Assembly: GCA_030323885.1 (NCBI GenBank)
Contig: CM059188.1
Coordinates: 113,192,776-113,256,775 of the forward strand
Direction of reading: 5' to 3'
Origin: Branchipolynoe longqiensis
Taxonomy: Eukaryota > Annelida > Polychaeta > Phyllodocida > Polynoidae
DNA length: 64,000 nucleotides
The notes beneath the pieces were generated by a model, which had not been told where the DNA came from, did not search any database, and saw only the letters and a list, made by a program, of their open reading frames with translations. The position numbers and the translations under genes were made by a program. Shown in pieces: positions 1 through 9,152 of this stretch; within the stretch, counting starts at the first letter, position 1; every line of letters starts with the position of its first letter.

Positions 1-1380
1 AATTGCATGGGGAATTCGTCGTGGTGGATCGATAACAGGGTCTATATGATTGTCGATATGAATTTTTGCATTGCTTTTGATCCTCCCTAGCCCTGTGAAA
101 ATGTCCGAATACTCCTTTACCAAATGGTCTGCAGCCTGTCCGACGTGTGTAGACTGTCTTGTTCGTACGGAGACCTCTCCAACCCGCTGCAGCAGTCGTA
201 GTTGAACACACGCCTCCTTCCCCAGGATGGGTGTGCCGTTCGTCGTCACTTGAAATTTCAACGGCAGACCATTGACGTCGACCATTACCTCACCCTCAGG
301 ACGAATTCGATCACCTGAGTATGTGACGAGACAACAACATGAAGGATTTAATACAACGTCGTGTAGTGCATCGTAGATAGGACGAGGAATGATATTGGCT
401 TGGGACCCAGTGTCCAGTTTGAAACGAATAGGAATGTTTTGCACTATGCAGTCCATGTACCACAAGCTGCTGCTGTTCGTCGTTTCGTCCGTTATTTCGC
501 CGACGAACAGGTCGTCCATGTCCTCCCCCGCGGTAGCCTCTGCCACGCCTACTCGTACATCCAGTTCGTTCACTTGTGCACGATTCGGTCGACGGGATCG
601 GCAGACTCTTTGGAAGTGTCCATACTTGTTACACAGCAGACACTGCTTATCTGCCGCTGGGCACGGTCCCCTGCCATGCGTATATCCACAACGGGGGCAG
701 TTCGCACGAGGCAGAATGGCTCGCATGCATTGGTCTGGCCACCTGCGCATGCACGATGTCGTCGTATCTTTTCCGGGACGTGACGCGTAATCCTCTTGTC
801 TCCTGGACACCACGTCCACCTGCTCTTCCGTATTTATATGTTCGCCCGAGTTCAGTTGCTTATGAGTGTTCTCACTTAATCTACACATATCAAAACAAGA
901 GGTCAGTGTTAAGTTATGAGTCTGTAGCAATTTATCGCGTAGTTTTGCGTCCCTTACACCGCACACCAACTGTCGCATAGCAACGCGTCTTCCATCGCCG
1001 CGTAGTCACAGTAAGACACTCTGTGCTTTAGCTCCCTAATGTAAGTAAGTATCCATGGTTTCCGACGTCTGATTGAACGAGTTAAACTCGTAGCGAACGA
1101 CAGTGATGTTGGTTTTACCAACACAATACTCCTCGAACAGGTTGATGAGATGGTCTATCTTGTCTTTTTGTGTATCTTGTATTTTAAAAGTGAAGTGTAG
1201 TTTCTGGGCCTCCTGTCCAGCTACGTGTAGGAAGACGCAGCACTGGATTTTCTCTGTCTTGTTCGCAGCACCCGATGCGATACTATAAATGGTGTATGCG
1301 TGATGCCAAGTCCTCTAATTCATGGCCAAATTTCCCTCCAAGTTTAATGGCAGTGGTGGTTTTAAACCTGATAAAGCCAT
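1..1380 (-). pseudogene. Ty3/Gypsy-type Gag-Pro-Pol remnant, cut by the window edge
   Basis: Seen on the minus strand: an open frame starts at an ATG at 1380-1378 and runs to base 1. In order it holds a Gag N-terminal region, two adjacent zinc knuckles (699-601, both C-x2-C-x4-H-x4-C), a retropepsin with an LDTGS active-site motif at about 417-403, and the first residues of a reverse transcriptase where the window ends. Known: this order in one frame is typical of Metaviridae (Ty3/Gypsy) elements, whose Gag packages RNA and whose protease and RT mature and copy it. Damage seen: a TAG stop at 1317-1315, and a roughly 66-nt stretch (about 1038-972) read one base out of phase between two compensating indels. 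Pro and the RT start look undamaged. The RT catalytic core, RNase H and integrase would lie outside the window. It is most likely a decayed copy. A host gene derived from Gag is unlikely given the stop. Confidence 0.85.
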
Positions 1381-1411
1381 AGTCCACTCTTGGGCATGGA
1401 AAGTCCGGACT

Positions 1412-1553
1412 CACAATCTGACACCATGTAGTGAACTGAAAGCAGGCGAACACCGTGACGTCCAGTACGTCAATGTCTTTATTTACTTCCAACCTCTGAC
1501 GTCATTCCCTCGAGTCACAAGCTATACGCACTGTACGCATACCTTATAGGCCC
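1412..1553 (-). promoter_or_regulatory. Probable primer-binding site and 3' part of the 5' LTR
   Basis: Just upstream of the Gag ATG on the minus strand lies TGGTGTCAGATTGTG (1426-1412), a TGG-initial sequence like the tRNA primer-binding sites of Ty3/Gypsy elements. The adjoining DNA ends in CA at 1428-1427, as an LTR should. Further in, AATAAA on the minus strand (1483-1478) would be the LTR polyadenylation signal, and TGACGTCA (CRE-like) sits at 1496-1503. The presumed LTR is interrupted near 1553 by SINE-C, so its full length and the second LTR cannot be seen. Confidence 0.5.
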
Positions 1554-1556
1554 TAG

Positions 1557-1733
1557 TAGTAATTGACCTCTCAGGCAAGGAGCCACATAGACAGGTAGTC
1601 GTGGGTAGGGTGGTGACATCAGGGAGCCTAGGTGGCGTAATGGTTAGCACACTAGCCCAGAATGCAAGAGATGTGGGATCGCTTCCCGCTCTAGGCGCAA
1701 TATTTCCAATTTTCATCACCTCTCTACGAAACT
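1557..1733 (+). mobile_element. SINE-C copy 1
   Basis: Five copies of this about 175-bp element occur in the window, all in plus orientation. The start reads TGACCTCTCAGGCAAGGAGC. Internally there is a tRNA-like box A (GGCGTAATGGTTAGCAC, 1633-1649) and a degraded box B near 1675-1690; the end is CGCAATATTTCCAATTTTCA. The internal promoter resembles tRNA-Glu, so Pol III transcription and retroposition by a LINE are inferred. It abuts the presumed LTR above. Confidence 0.75.
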
Positions 1734-1896
1734 TATAAGTTATATTCACCGCCATAGCTAAATATCGGTCAGTTTTTCACTGGTAAATACCTTTCTCAGC
1801 AACCGTCTGGACGGGGCATTTTGATAAAAGCCTGGTAGTGCCTACTAACGTCGCTTGCAAGGTTTAAGACAGCTGACTCAGTATATATTTGAAGAG

Positions 1897-2232
1897 AGAA
1901 AAAGTTTGTTTTATTTAACGATGCCTCTAGAGCACATTGATTTTTATCATCAGCTATTGGACGTCAAACATATGTTCATTCTGACATATTTATTTGGAGA
2001 AAACCCGCTGCCACCACATAGGCTACTCTTTCCGATAAGCAGCAAGGGGTCTTTTATATGGACTTTCCCACAGACAACACAACACATGCCATAGCCTTTA
2101 ATGAACCAGATGTGGACCACTGGTTGGAATGGGAAATAGCCCAAACTGCAAATGTGTCCACTGAGCAGGATCGACAGGATGATCCAGACCTTCACAGGTG
2201 GACACTCTACCGCCTGAGCTACGTCCCGATCC
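1897..2232 (-). mobile_element. SINE-B copy 1, near full length
   Basis: Reverse complement of a tRNA-headed element. The head, with box A-like AGCTCAGGCGGTAGAGTGTC and a GATCC region, is at the high-coordinate end; the central part contains CCACTGGTTGGAA and TTTATATGGACTTTCCCA. The tail, TTTGTTTTATTTAACGA in plus-strand reading, is at the low end. The conserved middle suggests a SINE family with a shared central domain; the mollusc affiliation is inference. Other copies here: 8240, 25106, 26843, 31060, 32023, 37690, 45677 and 56576. Confidence 0.8.
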
Positions 2233-2261
2233 CCTCATTTGAAGACTGTACCTTGTTGAGG

Positions 2262-2533
2262 AAAAGGTTCAAACCCTGGTCTAGTCAAACCAATGACTTA
2301 AAAATTGATACTTGTCACTTCCTAGACAGGTGCTCGGCATTATTAAGATAAGGCAAGGACTGGCTAGCTCAGTGTCAGGATAATGTGACTGAGTGGGATA
2401 TCAAGTCGTGGTGCTGGCGGCCTAGTCTCCCAGTGGAGCAGCACTATAAAGTCGCCATTAGTACGCACTGTCGCAAGTCGGTACCCATCCTGATATTACC
2501 TTAGATTTTTCTAGGACATAAAACAACAAACAT
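2262..2533 (+). mobile_element. SINE-A copy, head mostly missing
   Basis: First of the dominant SINE family. Seen here: the box B remnant GGTTCAAACCCTGGT; the constant body GATACTTGTCACTTCCTAG, GGCAAGGACTGGCTAGCTCA and AGCACTATAAAGTCGCCAT; the tail TGACATAAAACAACAAAC-like. The body is stable across the window, while the head comes in two types (GGCGCGGTGGCCGAATCGG and GATGGCCGAATGAGTTGAGC). The box A/box B heads make these Pol III SINEs rather than tRNA genes. It touches SINE-B at its 5' side. Confidence 0.85.
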
Positions 2534-2906
2534 GTTGAGAAAAATAACCCTGGCAATGTTTCTTCCTAAAGGGCGCTTCGCCTTTGTTATCTATATGCTT
2601 CTTGCTTAGTAACAATTGTCAGATGTACATGCTCGTTGCTTAGTAACAATTGGCACCTGTAAGGAATGCGCACACAAGATAAACTCACATCCCGCACGTG
2701 TAAAGCACATAATGTTACCTTAATACTCTTCAAGGAAAACAAATAATTGCCATTCGGCCTAACATTGCGGAAAATTAGGGCCAGTAATTTGTGGGAGTTC
2801 GACTGATAATAGGTTTTTTTCTCAGTGGCGTGCTGGTTGTCGTGAATCAGCCGTGTCCCCTAGGGCGCGCGAGTGTGGATAAGCATGAACAGGTTCAATT
2901 TAAACT
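2534..2906. other. Unassigned AT-rich spacer
   Basis: No supported gene. It contains a short direct duplication, GCTTAGTAACAATTG, at about 2605-2619 and 2637-2651. The rest is AT-rich with no recognisable element. Confidence 0.5.
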
Positions 2907-3240
2907 ACCGGGCGCGGTAGCCACATCGGTAGAGTGCGGGCTTCACGTGCGGGATAATCGGGAGTTCGGTTCCCAGTCGAATCACAGCAATGATTTATGC
3001 AAATTTATACTTGTCGCTTCCTAGCTTGGTGCTCGACATTAATAGGATAGGGCAAGGACTGGTTGGGTCGGTGCCTGGATAATGTGACTGAGTGGGAAAT
3101 TGGGTCATGGTGCCAGTGGCCTGATTTCCCAGTTGGCCAGCACTATAAAGTCACCATGAGTGTGCACTGTCACAAGTCGGTACCCGTCCTGATATGACCT
3201 TGGATGTTGCCAGGAGTTAACACTCCAAGAAACAACAACA
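2907..3240 (+). mobile_element. SINE-A copy, full length
   Basis: Complete copy with the ACCGGGCGCGG-type head: box A GGTAGCCACATCGGTAGAG, box B GAGTTCGGTTCCCAGTC. The tail ends AACACTCCAAGAAACAACAA. Confidence 0.85.
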
Positions 3241-3242
3241 GT

Positions 3243-3695
3243 GAGATGATCTCATAACAGTAATATAACTTTAAAGAAATGTACTGGGTCCCTTATATAA
3301 CGTGTAAGTGAATACATCGGGGATGGATACTAAAGCTAATGGCAACATATCAAGGGAGAGCAGCTCGGTAATTACGGCCAAACGAGGCGAGCAGTGTTCC
3401 GGTTAGACGGCCGGCCATCTGCCTCAGCCCTTACCGGCGCCCCGAGCTGCTCAGGCCTGGCCCCCATTATGGTTTCCTGCGGCTAGGGCGAGCTGCTGAC
3501 TGACCTGTTGGGTGAGGTGTTAATTAAGCTGTGGAGTGAAGCTCGGGATCGGATTGTCTGGTTTTGTGAGCTGCTCGGCAATCTCCTTCTCTCTCCGCCT
3601 CCCTGAGCCACTCGCCCTGCACCTGAAGGCGATCAGCACTAATGCTCTTCATGTGATGTTTCCACGTTTAGGCAGTCATTCTTCCACGCGCTCCA
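3243..3695. other. Unassigned, GC-rich in the middle
   Basis: No gene supported. A GC-rich stretch at 3358-3452 is bounded by an inverted pair (GAGCAGCTCGG and CCGAGCTGCTC). The motif GAGCTGCT recurs at 3488 and 3569. It could be part of an unrecognised repeat. Confidence 0.4.
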
Positions 3696-3960
3696 GACCA
3701 GACGGGGTGGCCGAATGGGTTGAGCGTGCGTCTCCTATTTTGGTAGATCGTGCAATTCGGATCCTGGTCGAGTCAAACTAATGACTTATAAAATTTGATA
3801 CTTGTCGCTTCCTAGCCAAGTACTCGGCATTAATAGGATAGGGAAAGGACTGGTTAGATCAATGTCAGGATAATGTGACTGAGTGAGATATGGGGTCATG
3901 GTGCTGGTGGCCTGGTCTCCTAGTGGGGCAGTACTATAAAGTCGCCAAGAGTGCGCACTC
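3696..3960 (+). mobile_element. SINE-A copy ending in a fold-back
   Basis: Head of the GACGGGGTGGCCGAATGGG type. The body is normal until GTGCGCACTC, where the sequence turns back on itself (see the palindrome entry). The true tail, TATGACCTTAGATGTTGCC, reappears at 4121-4163, so the copy seems to have been rearranged rather than simply truncated. Confidence 0.8.
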
Positions 3961-3998
3961 ATGGCGACTTTATAGTGCTGCCCCACTAGAAGACCAGG
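3911..3998. repeat. 88-bp near-perfect palindrome
   Basis: Positions 3911-3954 are the reverse complement of 3955-3998 with about three mismatches and no spacer; the centre is GAGTGCGCACTC. The left arm is normal SINE-A sequence and the right arm is the same sequence inverted. Replication template switching at the SINE's own short GTGCGCAC palindrome would produce this. Confidence 0.85.
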
Positions 3999-4120
3999 TT
4001 TGTGGAAACAGGTTTGTGGAAATTATTGATAAAGGAAATAATCAATCGGTATGGATTATGACTACTACTGCACAGCGGCGAACAAAAACAAGTGAATACA
4101 TGCATTTTCTTTCAATACCC

Positions 4121-4163
4121 TATGACCTTAGATGTTGCCAAGACGTAAAACTCCAGGAACTAA
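4121..4163 (+). mobile_element. SINE-A tail fragment
   Basis: Contains TATGACCTTAGATGTTGCC and GACGTAAAACTCCAGGAAC. It is probably the displaced 3' end of the fold-back copy upstream. Confidence 0.7.
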
Positions 4164-4370
4164 CCATTCCCACTGCTGCCTTACTCACTCCGCAATCATT
4201 ACGGCCTTCAAACAGTCATGTGACCTAACACGGCGGCCTCTGATTGTCTGTGCTGCTGCCTGCTGGGTGACTTCCGGTCTCTTTGTTTGACGTCACGTGA
4301 CCGGCCGGGACGTTGACGTACGAGCCGGGATGCGGCTTATATCAGGCGGCACCGTACCGCAGACCATTAA

Positions 4371-4715
4371 GAGAGGGAATGGAAGAGAGGGGAATGGAAG
4401 AGAGGGAAATGGAAGAGGGGAATGGGAGAGGGGTAAATGGAAGAGAGGGAATGGAAGAGAGGGGGATGGAAGAGAGGGGAATGGAAGAGGGGGAATGGGA
4501 GAGGGGGAATGGAAGAGAGGGAATAGAAGAGAGGGGAATGGAAGAGAGGGAATGGAAGAGGGGGAATGGAAGAGAGAGAATGGAAGAGGGGGAATGGGAG
4601 AGGGGGGAATGGAAGACAGGGGAATGGAAGAGGGGGAATGGGAGAGGGGGGAATGGAAGAGAGGTGAATGGAAGAGAGGGGAATGGAAGAGGGGAATGGA
4701 AGAGAGGGGAATGGG
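4371..4715. repeat. Purine-only minisatellite, GGAATGGAAGAGAGG units
   Basis: About 20 imperfect units of 15-18 bp (GGAATGGAAGAGAGGG and variants) form an almost uninterrupted purine strand. Long open frames on both strands are a by-product of the repeat and carry no recognisable protein. Confidence 0.9.
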
Positions 4716-5028
4716 AAACAGACGATGGGTATCACACATATACCGTACAAGATACGACTGACCGCTCACATATACCATTTCTCGAACGGCCCGATTCATT
4801 TTTCGAATCTTATAAGATTCCAGTTTTAAGCCCTAAAACTGAGTTTTATACGCGAGTCGCAAGGCTCAGGTGTGTTAGGGGGGGGTGGGGGTGGGGGGGG
4901 GGTCACACACCTAAAGACTGAAACCGACTAAAACTCAAACCTAGTCGCGAAACGGGCAGTTTTAGGTTTTATGCGGGAGGTGTGTGCCGGCCTTTAGGTG
5001 CGCGATATAGTGGGTGCACGGCCGCAAC
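4716..5028. other. Unassigned spacer with a poly-G run
   Basis: No gene supported. A G-rich run lies at 4879-4901. Related pieces, CAGTTTTAAGCCCTAAAAC and GCAGTTTTAGGTTTTATGC, suggest an old internal duplication. Confidence 0.4.
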
Positions 5029-5416
5029 GTTTTGTTTGTTTGTTGTTGGTTTACGTCCTAACAACATCTAAGGTCATATCAGGACGGTTTGTTTGTTGTT
5101 TTACATCCTAGCTGTGACTTCATTTTTACACTAGCAACATCTAAGATCATATCTGTACGGGCACCGACTTGTGACAGCGCCCACTCATGGTGACTTTATA
5201 GTGCTGCCCCACAGGGAAATGAGGCCACTGGCACCATAACCCGATATCCCACCCAGTCACATTATCCTCACCAGTCCTTGCCATATCCTATTAATGCCAA
5301 GCACCAGGCTAGGAAGCGACAATTTTAAACTGATCGGTTTGACTCGACCGGGAACCGAACTCCCGACCTGCCACACGCGAAGCCCGCGCTCTACCGATTA
5401 GGCCACCGAGCCCGGT
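5029..5416 (-). mobile_element. SINE-A copy with duplicated tail
   Basis: Complete minus-strand copy with its head at 5416 (GCCCGGT edge; box B read from GGGAACCGAACTCCCGA). The tail region is present twice: 5041-5084 and 5085-5165 both carry the GTCCTA-AACATCTAA segment. A further plus-strand tail scrap is at 5472-5514. Confidence 0.85.
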
Positions 5417-5471
5417 CATATCAGGAAGGCGGCCACGACGCACTACCAGCAAAAGGTGCCGTAGCAGTGCA

Positions 5472-5514
5472 GTAGTGTTGCCAGGACGTAGAACTCCAAC
5501 AACCAACCACCCGT
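5472..5514 (+). mobile_element. SINE-A tail scrap
   Basis: GTTGCCAGGACGTAGAACTC followed by CAACAACCAACCA. It is the 3' end only. Confidence 0.65.
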
Positions 5515-5835
5515 TAGCAAAACTGACTGACAACTGACGGCTCCGAGCAACTCGCTCAAATTTCTTTTCCATCTCAGACGGGCCGATATACATACTGCCA
5601 TACGCCACCTAGCGAGGGAAGGAAGAATCATACCTTTCTCAGCGCTTATGGCATTTATGTCATTTGCGGGCCTAATGATACGCAAATGTGCGCATGAACC
5701 GACGTTAGGCCCCGCAACTCTAAAACTCTCCCATAAGATCGCTCAATTTATATATATATATATATGTGATGTATAAAACTTATGCGAGTATAAAGGCGCA
5801 TAAGGGAATATTCCTTATTGGCCACCCTAATGTTG
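5515..5835. other. Unassigned spacer with a TA microsatellite
   Basis: No gene supported; a (TA)n run lies at about 5750-5765. Confidence 0.4.
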
Positions 5836-6131
5836 TGTGCATCCGTCTCCTCTTTTGGGAGATCCGGGTATTCGAACACATGGGTGCGTGGGTTCAAACC
5901 CTGGTTGAGTCAAATCAATGACTTAAGAATTGGTACTTGTCGCTTCCTAGCCAGGCGCTTGGCATTATTAGGACAGGGCAAGGACTGGTTGGCTTAAGTG
6001 TCAGGATAATGTGACTGAGTGGGGTATCAGGTCATGGTGCTGGTGGCCTGGTCCCCCAGTAGGGCAGCACTATAAAGTTGCCATGAGTGCGCGCTGCCAC
6101 AAGTCGGTACCCATCCTGATATGACCTTAGA
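5836..6131 (+). mobile_element. SINE-A copy, box A half missing
   Basis: Begins in the anticodon-arm region (GCATCCGTCTCCTCTTTTGG), then box B GGGTTCAAACCCTGG and the full body. It ends at TGATATGACCTTAG, where a CA-rich microsatellite begins. Confidence 0.8.
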
Positions 6132-6220
6132 CACACACATAAATACGCACACACAAGCACACAGACACACACATAAATACGCGCACACAAGCACACAGAC
6201 CCACACACAGACACACACCC
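6131..6220. repeat. CA-rich 34-bp tandem repeat
   Basis: Two and a half units carrying ACACACATAAATACGC and ACACAAGCACACAGAC. It seems to have grown from the SINE-A end. Confidence 0.8.
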
Positions 6221-6355
6221 TTCCCCTTGCTACGTGACTGATGTTGTATTTCCGGATAAGGCAGTTCTGCTAAGTACCGTATCCAGATCTACACAAGTGG
6301 TTCCCACATTGAAACAGAGCGGTCTGTACATAATTGCAGTAGGTATATGTTTACC

Positions 6356-6763
6356 TAGATAAAGGATTCACCTGTTACTCACAGTACATGGGTGAATACC
6401 AACCCTATATAAAAACGGTCGAAAAAGCGGGTTAATGAAATGAGAGCCTAATTTCACAATCTAAGAAGCAACATTTATTCTTTGTATATGTCATCATATT
6501 TCCCCGCTACCTTTGAGTTGAACAATATAGTAAAACATCTAGTTTATTAAGATTTAAAAGTGAAATCGATGGCGTTCTATGGCCGCCATCTTGTCTTTTT
6601 GCATTCTCTCCCATTTCACCAACTCTGTGCCTATATATGTAGCCATTTGATCCTGGAACCACAGTTTCTAGGTCCTGTCCCATACTAAAGCTATTTTCAT
6701 CCGTATTTACACTACGTTGTCGTTCACACGTGTACTACAAGTACTGGGTGAATCTTTTATCTA
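6356..6763 (+). mobile_element. MITE M1 copy 1 with 9-bp TSD
   Basis: A 408-bp element. Ends read TAGATAAAGGATTCACC (left) and the inverse of TAGATAAAAGATTCACC (right), continuing as an imperfect inverted repeat of about 40 bp. It is flanked by a perfect 9-bp direct repeat, ATGTTTACC (6347-6355 and 6764-6772). No coding capacity. A 9-bp TSD with long TIRs fits Mutator-like non-autonomous elements (inference). Copies 2 and 3 are at 20060 and 38054. Confidence 0.85.
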
Positions 6764-6778
6764 ATGTTTACCGAGTTC

Positions 6779-7016
6779 ACGCACCCTTCAAAAGGTCTTG
6801 AATTTGAAGGTGTGACTTGAAAAGGCCTTACATTTGAAAATACCCCGAAAAGGCCTTGGAAATTGACCGAATGCCCCCCAAAAACAAATCCGACCCATAT
6901 TAAAATTTCGGCCACAGCAGGTTTCACACACTCTTGAAAAGGACTTGAATTTGAAGGTGTTTCTTGAATAGGCCTTAAATTTGAAAATACACTGAAAAAG
7001 CCTCGAAAATCAACCA
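6779..7016. repeat. Two-copy direct duplication, about 148-bp spacing
   Basis: Segments 6779-6863 and 6928-7016 are alike (shared blocks GACTTGAATTTGAAGGTGT-like, then AAATTTGAAAATAC-like). Minus-strand open frames across it are short and unrecognised. Confidence 0.7.
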
Positions 7017-7294
7017 ACTGCTCGGGAAAAAACCCTTGGATTTCTTTTTATTTTGGGGGAGGAGAGAGGGACAATGTTGATTGACAACATTGTTTTGAAT
7101 GGCTAGGTGTGTGGCTTATTAACTAATCTAGGACAATTGTTTAGTTGAATAAAGATGTTAATTCCCTAGTTCCTTCTTTTGCTTTATAAAAATAGTATAC
7201 AGAAACCCAGTGAAGTAAGATCATCAAGAGTTGACATCTATATAATCATTGTGCAGTAAAACCTCTTCAGCTCTGTCAGTTCTCAAAACTCAGG

Positions 7295-7618
7295 AATGAA
7301 TTGAGCGTCCATCTCCTGTTTTGGGAGATCGGGCGATCCGAACACATGGGTTCGTGAGGTTCGAACCCTGGTCGAGTCAAACCAATGACTTTAAAATTTA
7401 TACTTGTCTCTTCCTAGCCAGTCGCTAGGCATTATTAGCATAGGGCAAGAGCTGGTTGGCTCAGTGTCAGGATAATGTGACTGAGTGGATATTGGGTCAT
7501 GGTGCCACGGCCTGGTTTCCCGACTAAAAAGTCGCCACGAGTGCCCACTGTCACAAGTCGGTACCCGTCCTGATATGACCTTAGATGTTGCTAGGACGTA
7601 AAACAACAAACAAACAAA
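7295..7618 (+). mobile_element. SINE-A copy, nearly full length
   Basis: GATGGCC-type head truncated before box A. Two box B-like motifs stand in series (CACATGGGTTCGTGAGG, then GGTTCGAACCCTGG). The body is shortened near 7508-7530, where CCCAGTGGGGCAGC is reduced. A chance M8-like end, CAGTAAAACCTCTTCAG, precedes it at 7256. Confidence 0.8.
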
Positions 7619-7729
7619 TCAACTCAAGGGTGATAAATAGTTAGTAAGACACGCGCTTCCCCCATTTACAGGGGGGGGGGGGTTCCCGTCGCGGGCGTTG
7701 GTTACGACGCTTTTATTATGCCGGTCCTT

Positions 7730-7792
7730 AGTCGGTTGGTTGTTGGAGTTTTACGTCCTAGCAACATTTAGGGTAACATCGGGATGGGTCCT
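7730..7792 (-). mobile_element. SINE-A tail fragment
   Basis: GGTTGGTTGTTGGAGTTTTA, then CGTCCTAGCAACATTTAGGG: the reverse complement of the family 3' end only. Confidence 0.7.
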
Positions 7793-7959
7793 TCCTTATT
7801 GGGCTGCATCAGCAAATTCCCGCTATGGACTTGGCTATTGGGAAGGCCACGACGCCCCCTCGCGGGCCAAAACGAGAACAACGCAGATTGTGTCCGTTTG
7901 CCATGCGCAGTTATGCAGTTATTCTGCGTAGATGTTTACTGCTAGTATCTACGAGAAGA

Positions 7960-8240
7960 GTGGCTGGCCGAAATGAGTTGAGGTACCATCTCCCGTTTTG
8001 GTAGATCGTGGGATTCGAACCCACAGGTTCGAACTCCTGGTCGAGTCAAACAAATCAATTAGAAACTGATACTTGTCGCTTCCTAGCCTGGCGCTTGGCA
8101 TTAATAGGATAGGGCAAGGACTGGTTAGCTCGGTGTCAGGATAATGTGACTGAGTGGGATATCAGGTTATGGTGCTGGTGGCCTGGTCATCCAGTGCGGC
8201 AGCACTATGAAGTTGCCATCAGCTTGCACTGTCACAAGCC
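7960..8240 (+). mobile_element. SINE-A copy with two box B motifs
   Basis: Head TGGCCGAAATGAGTTGAGG, then GGGATTCGAACCCACAGG directly followed by GGTTCGAACTCCTGG, so two B-box-like motifs about 16 bp apart. The tail is replaced by a SINE-B head at 8240. Confidence 0.8.
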
Positions 8241-8318
8241 ACTGAGGAGGATCGATAGGATGACTGTCACCACCACAGGTGGACACTCTACCTCCTGGGC
8301 TACGTCCCGCTTCCCGCA
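8240..8318 (-). mobile_element. SINE-B head fragment
   Basis: TGAGGAGGATCGATAGGATG followed by GGTGGACACTCTACCTCC and GCTACGTCCCGCTTCC: the reverse complement of the tRNA-like head, fused to the preceding SINE-A. Confidence 0.75.
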
Positions 8319-8390
8319 ACATGATAAACCCTGGAGCTGATATATATATATGACCTACAGACTGTTTTTTGAAGAAACAAACACGTCTTA

Positions 8391-8716
8391 AGCCCCTGTC
8401 ACACATCACTGGAGTGGAGGAAATGGAAAGAAACCAAACAAAGTTGATAGTCCGGTTTGTGTCCGTACAAGTTTTGAACATGCACAAAACTTGGAATGGA
8501 TGCCGCCGGATTGACATCTATGGTTCTTGTCCGGTTTGACTTTGAGTTCGTTTCGTCCGTTGGCTATCCGTTCATGTCTGTTTCATGTTCGTTCATCCAG
8601 TGGCCTTTGACCCGATATCGGAACATTTTGACGCATTTTAATGCGTTTTGATACTTATGATGCCCGGACTAGACAATTCTGTCCGTTGCTCAATCCGGTG
8701 ATGTGTGACAGGGGCT
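8391..8716. mobile_element. MITE M3 copy, TTA target duplication
   Basis: A 326-bp element with 22-bp TIRs (21 of 22 match). The end reads AGCCCCTGTCACACATCAC. Flanks are TTA at 8388-8390 and 8717-8719. A 3-bp TTA duplication and these termini fit PIF/Harbinger-type non-autonomous transposons (inference). No ORF of note. Confidence 0.85.
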
Positions 8717-8810
8717 TTAGACAAATATATGATGAGAGCAGGACATGTTCATCGACAGACATATGTAAGGATATTATACAAGAAAGTAACTCGATAATGT
8801 CAAACTAGAT

Positions 8811-9015
8811 ATCGCTATTTAAAGCTGCGTAGTCCGATGAAAACTTTTAAATTCTCAAAATCAAAGCAATTACCTAGATTAAATGGTACATATATCTAAC
8901 TTAGATACTGGTGCACTTGTCAAACATTTGTTGCCACATAGAAGGGAATACTGAGACTATTTAATAGAACCTGTTACTACAGAAGCCTATGGTGTTAAAG
9001 TTTTGGCATGCTTGC
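8811..9015 (-). mobile_element. MITE M2 partial copy
   Basis: Starts TTTAAAGCTGCGTAGTCC and runs to GGCATGCTTGCC. It is the reverse complement of the right half of the full M2 at 55301-56330. Confidence 0.75.
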
Positions 9016-9037
9016 CAACATTAATATCAATTGTTTA

Positions 9038-9152
9038 CGTCATCGGTTTTACTCGACCAGGCTTCGAACCCTTGGGTTTGAATCCCACGATCTACCAACA
9101 CAGGAGACGGATGCTCAACTCATTCGGCCAACCCGTCTGGTCCCCTGCTGTT
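9038..9152 (-). mobile_element. SINE-A head only
   Basis: The head half alone, reversed. It includes the doubled box B (CGAACCCTTGGGTTTGAATC in plus-strand reading) and box A (CTCAACTCATTCGGCCAAC). Confidence 0.75.

Noticed and set aside
7256..7285. Single M8-like end CAGTAAAACCTCTTCAG
   Set aside because: No partner inverted end found nearby; could be chance or a solo remnant.
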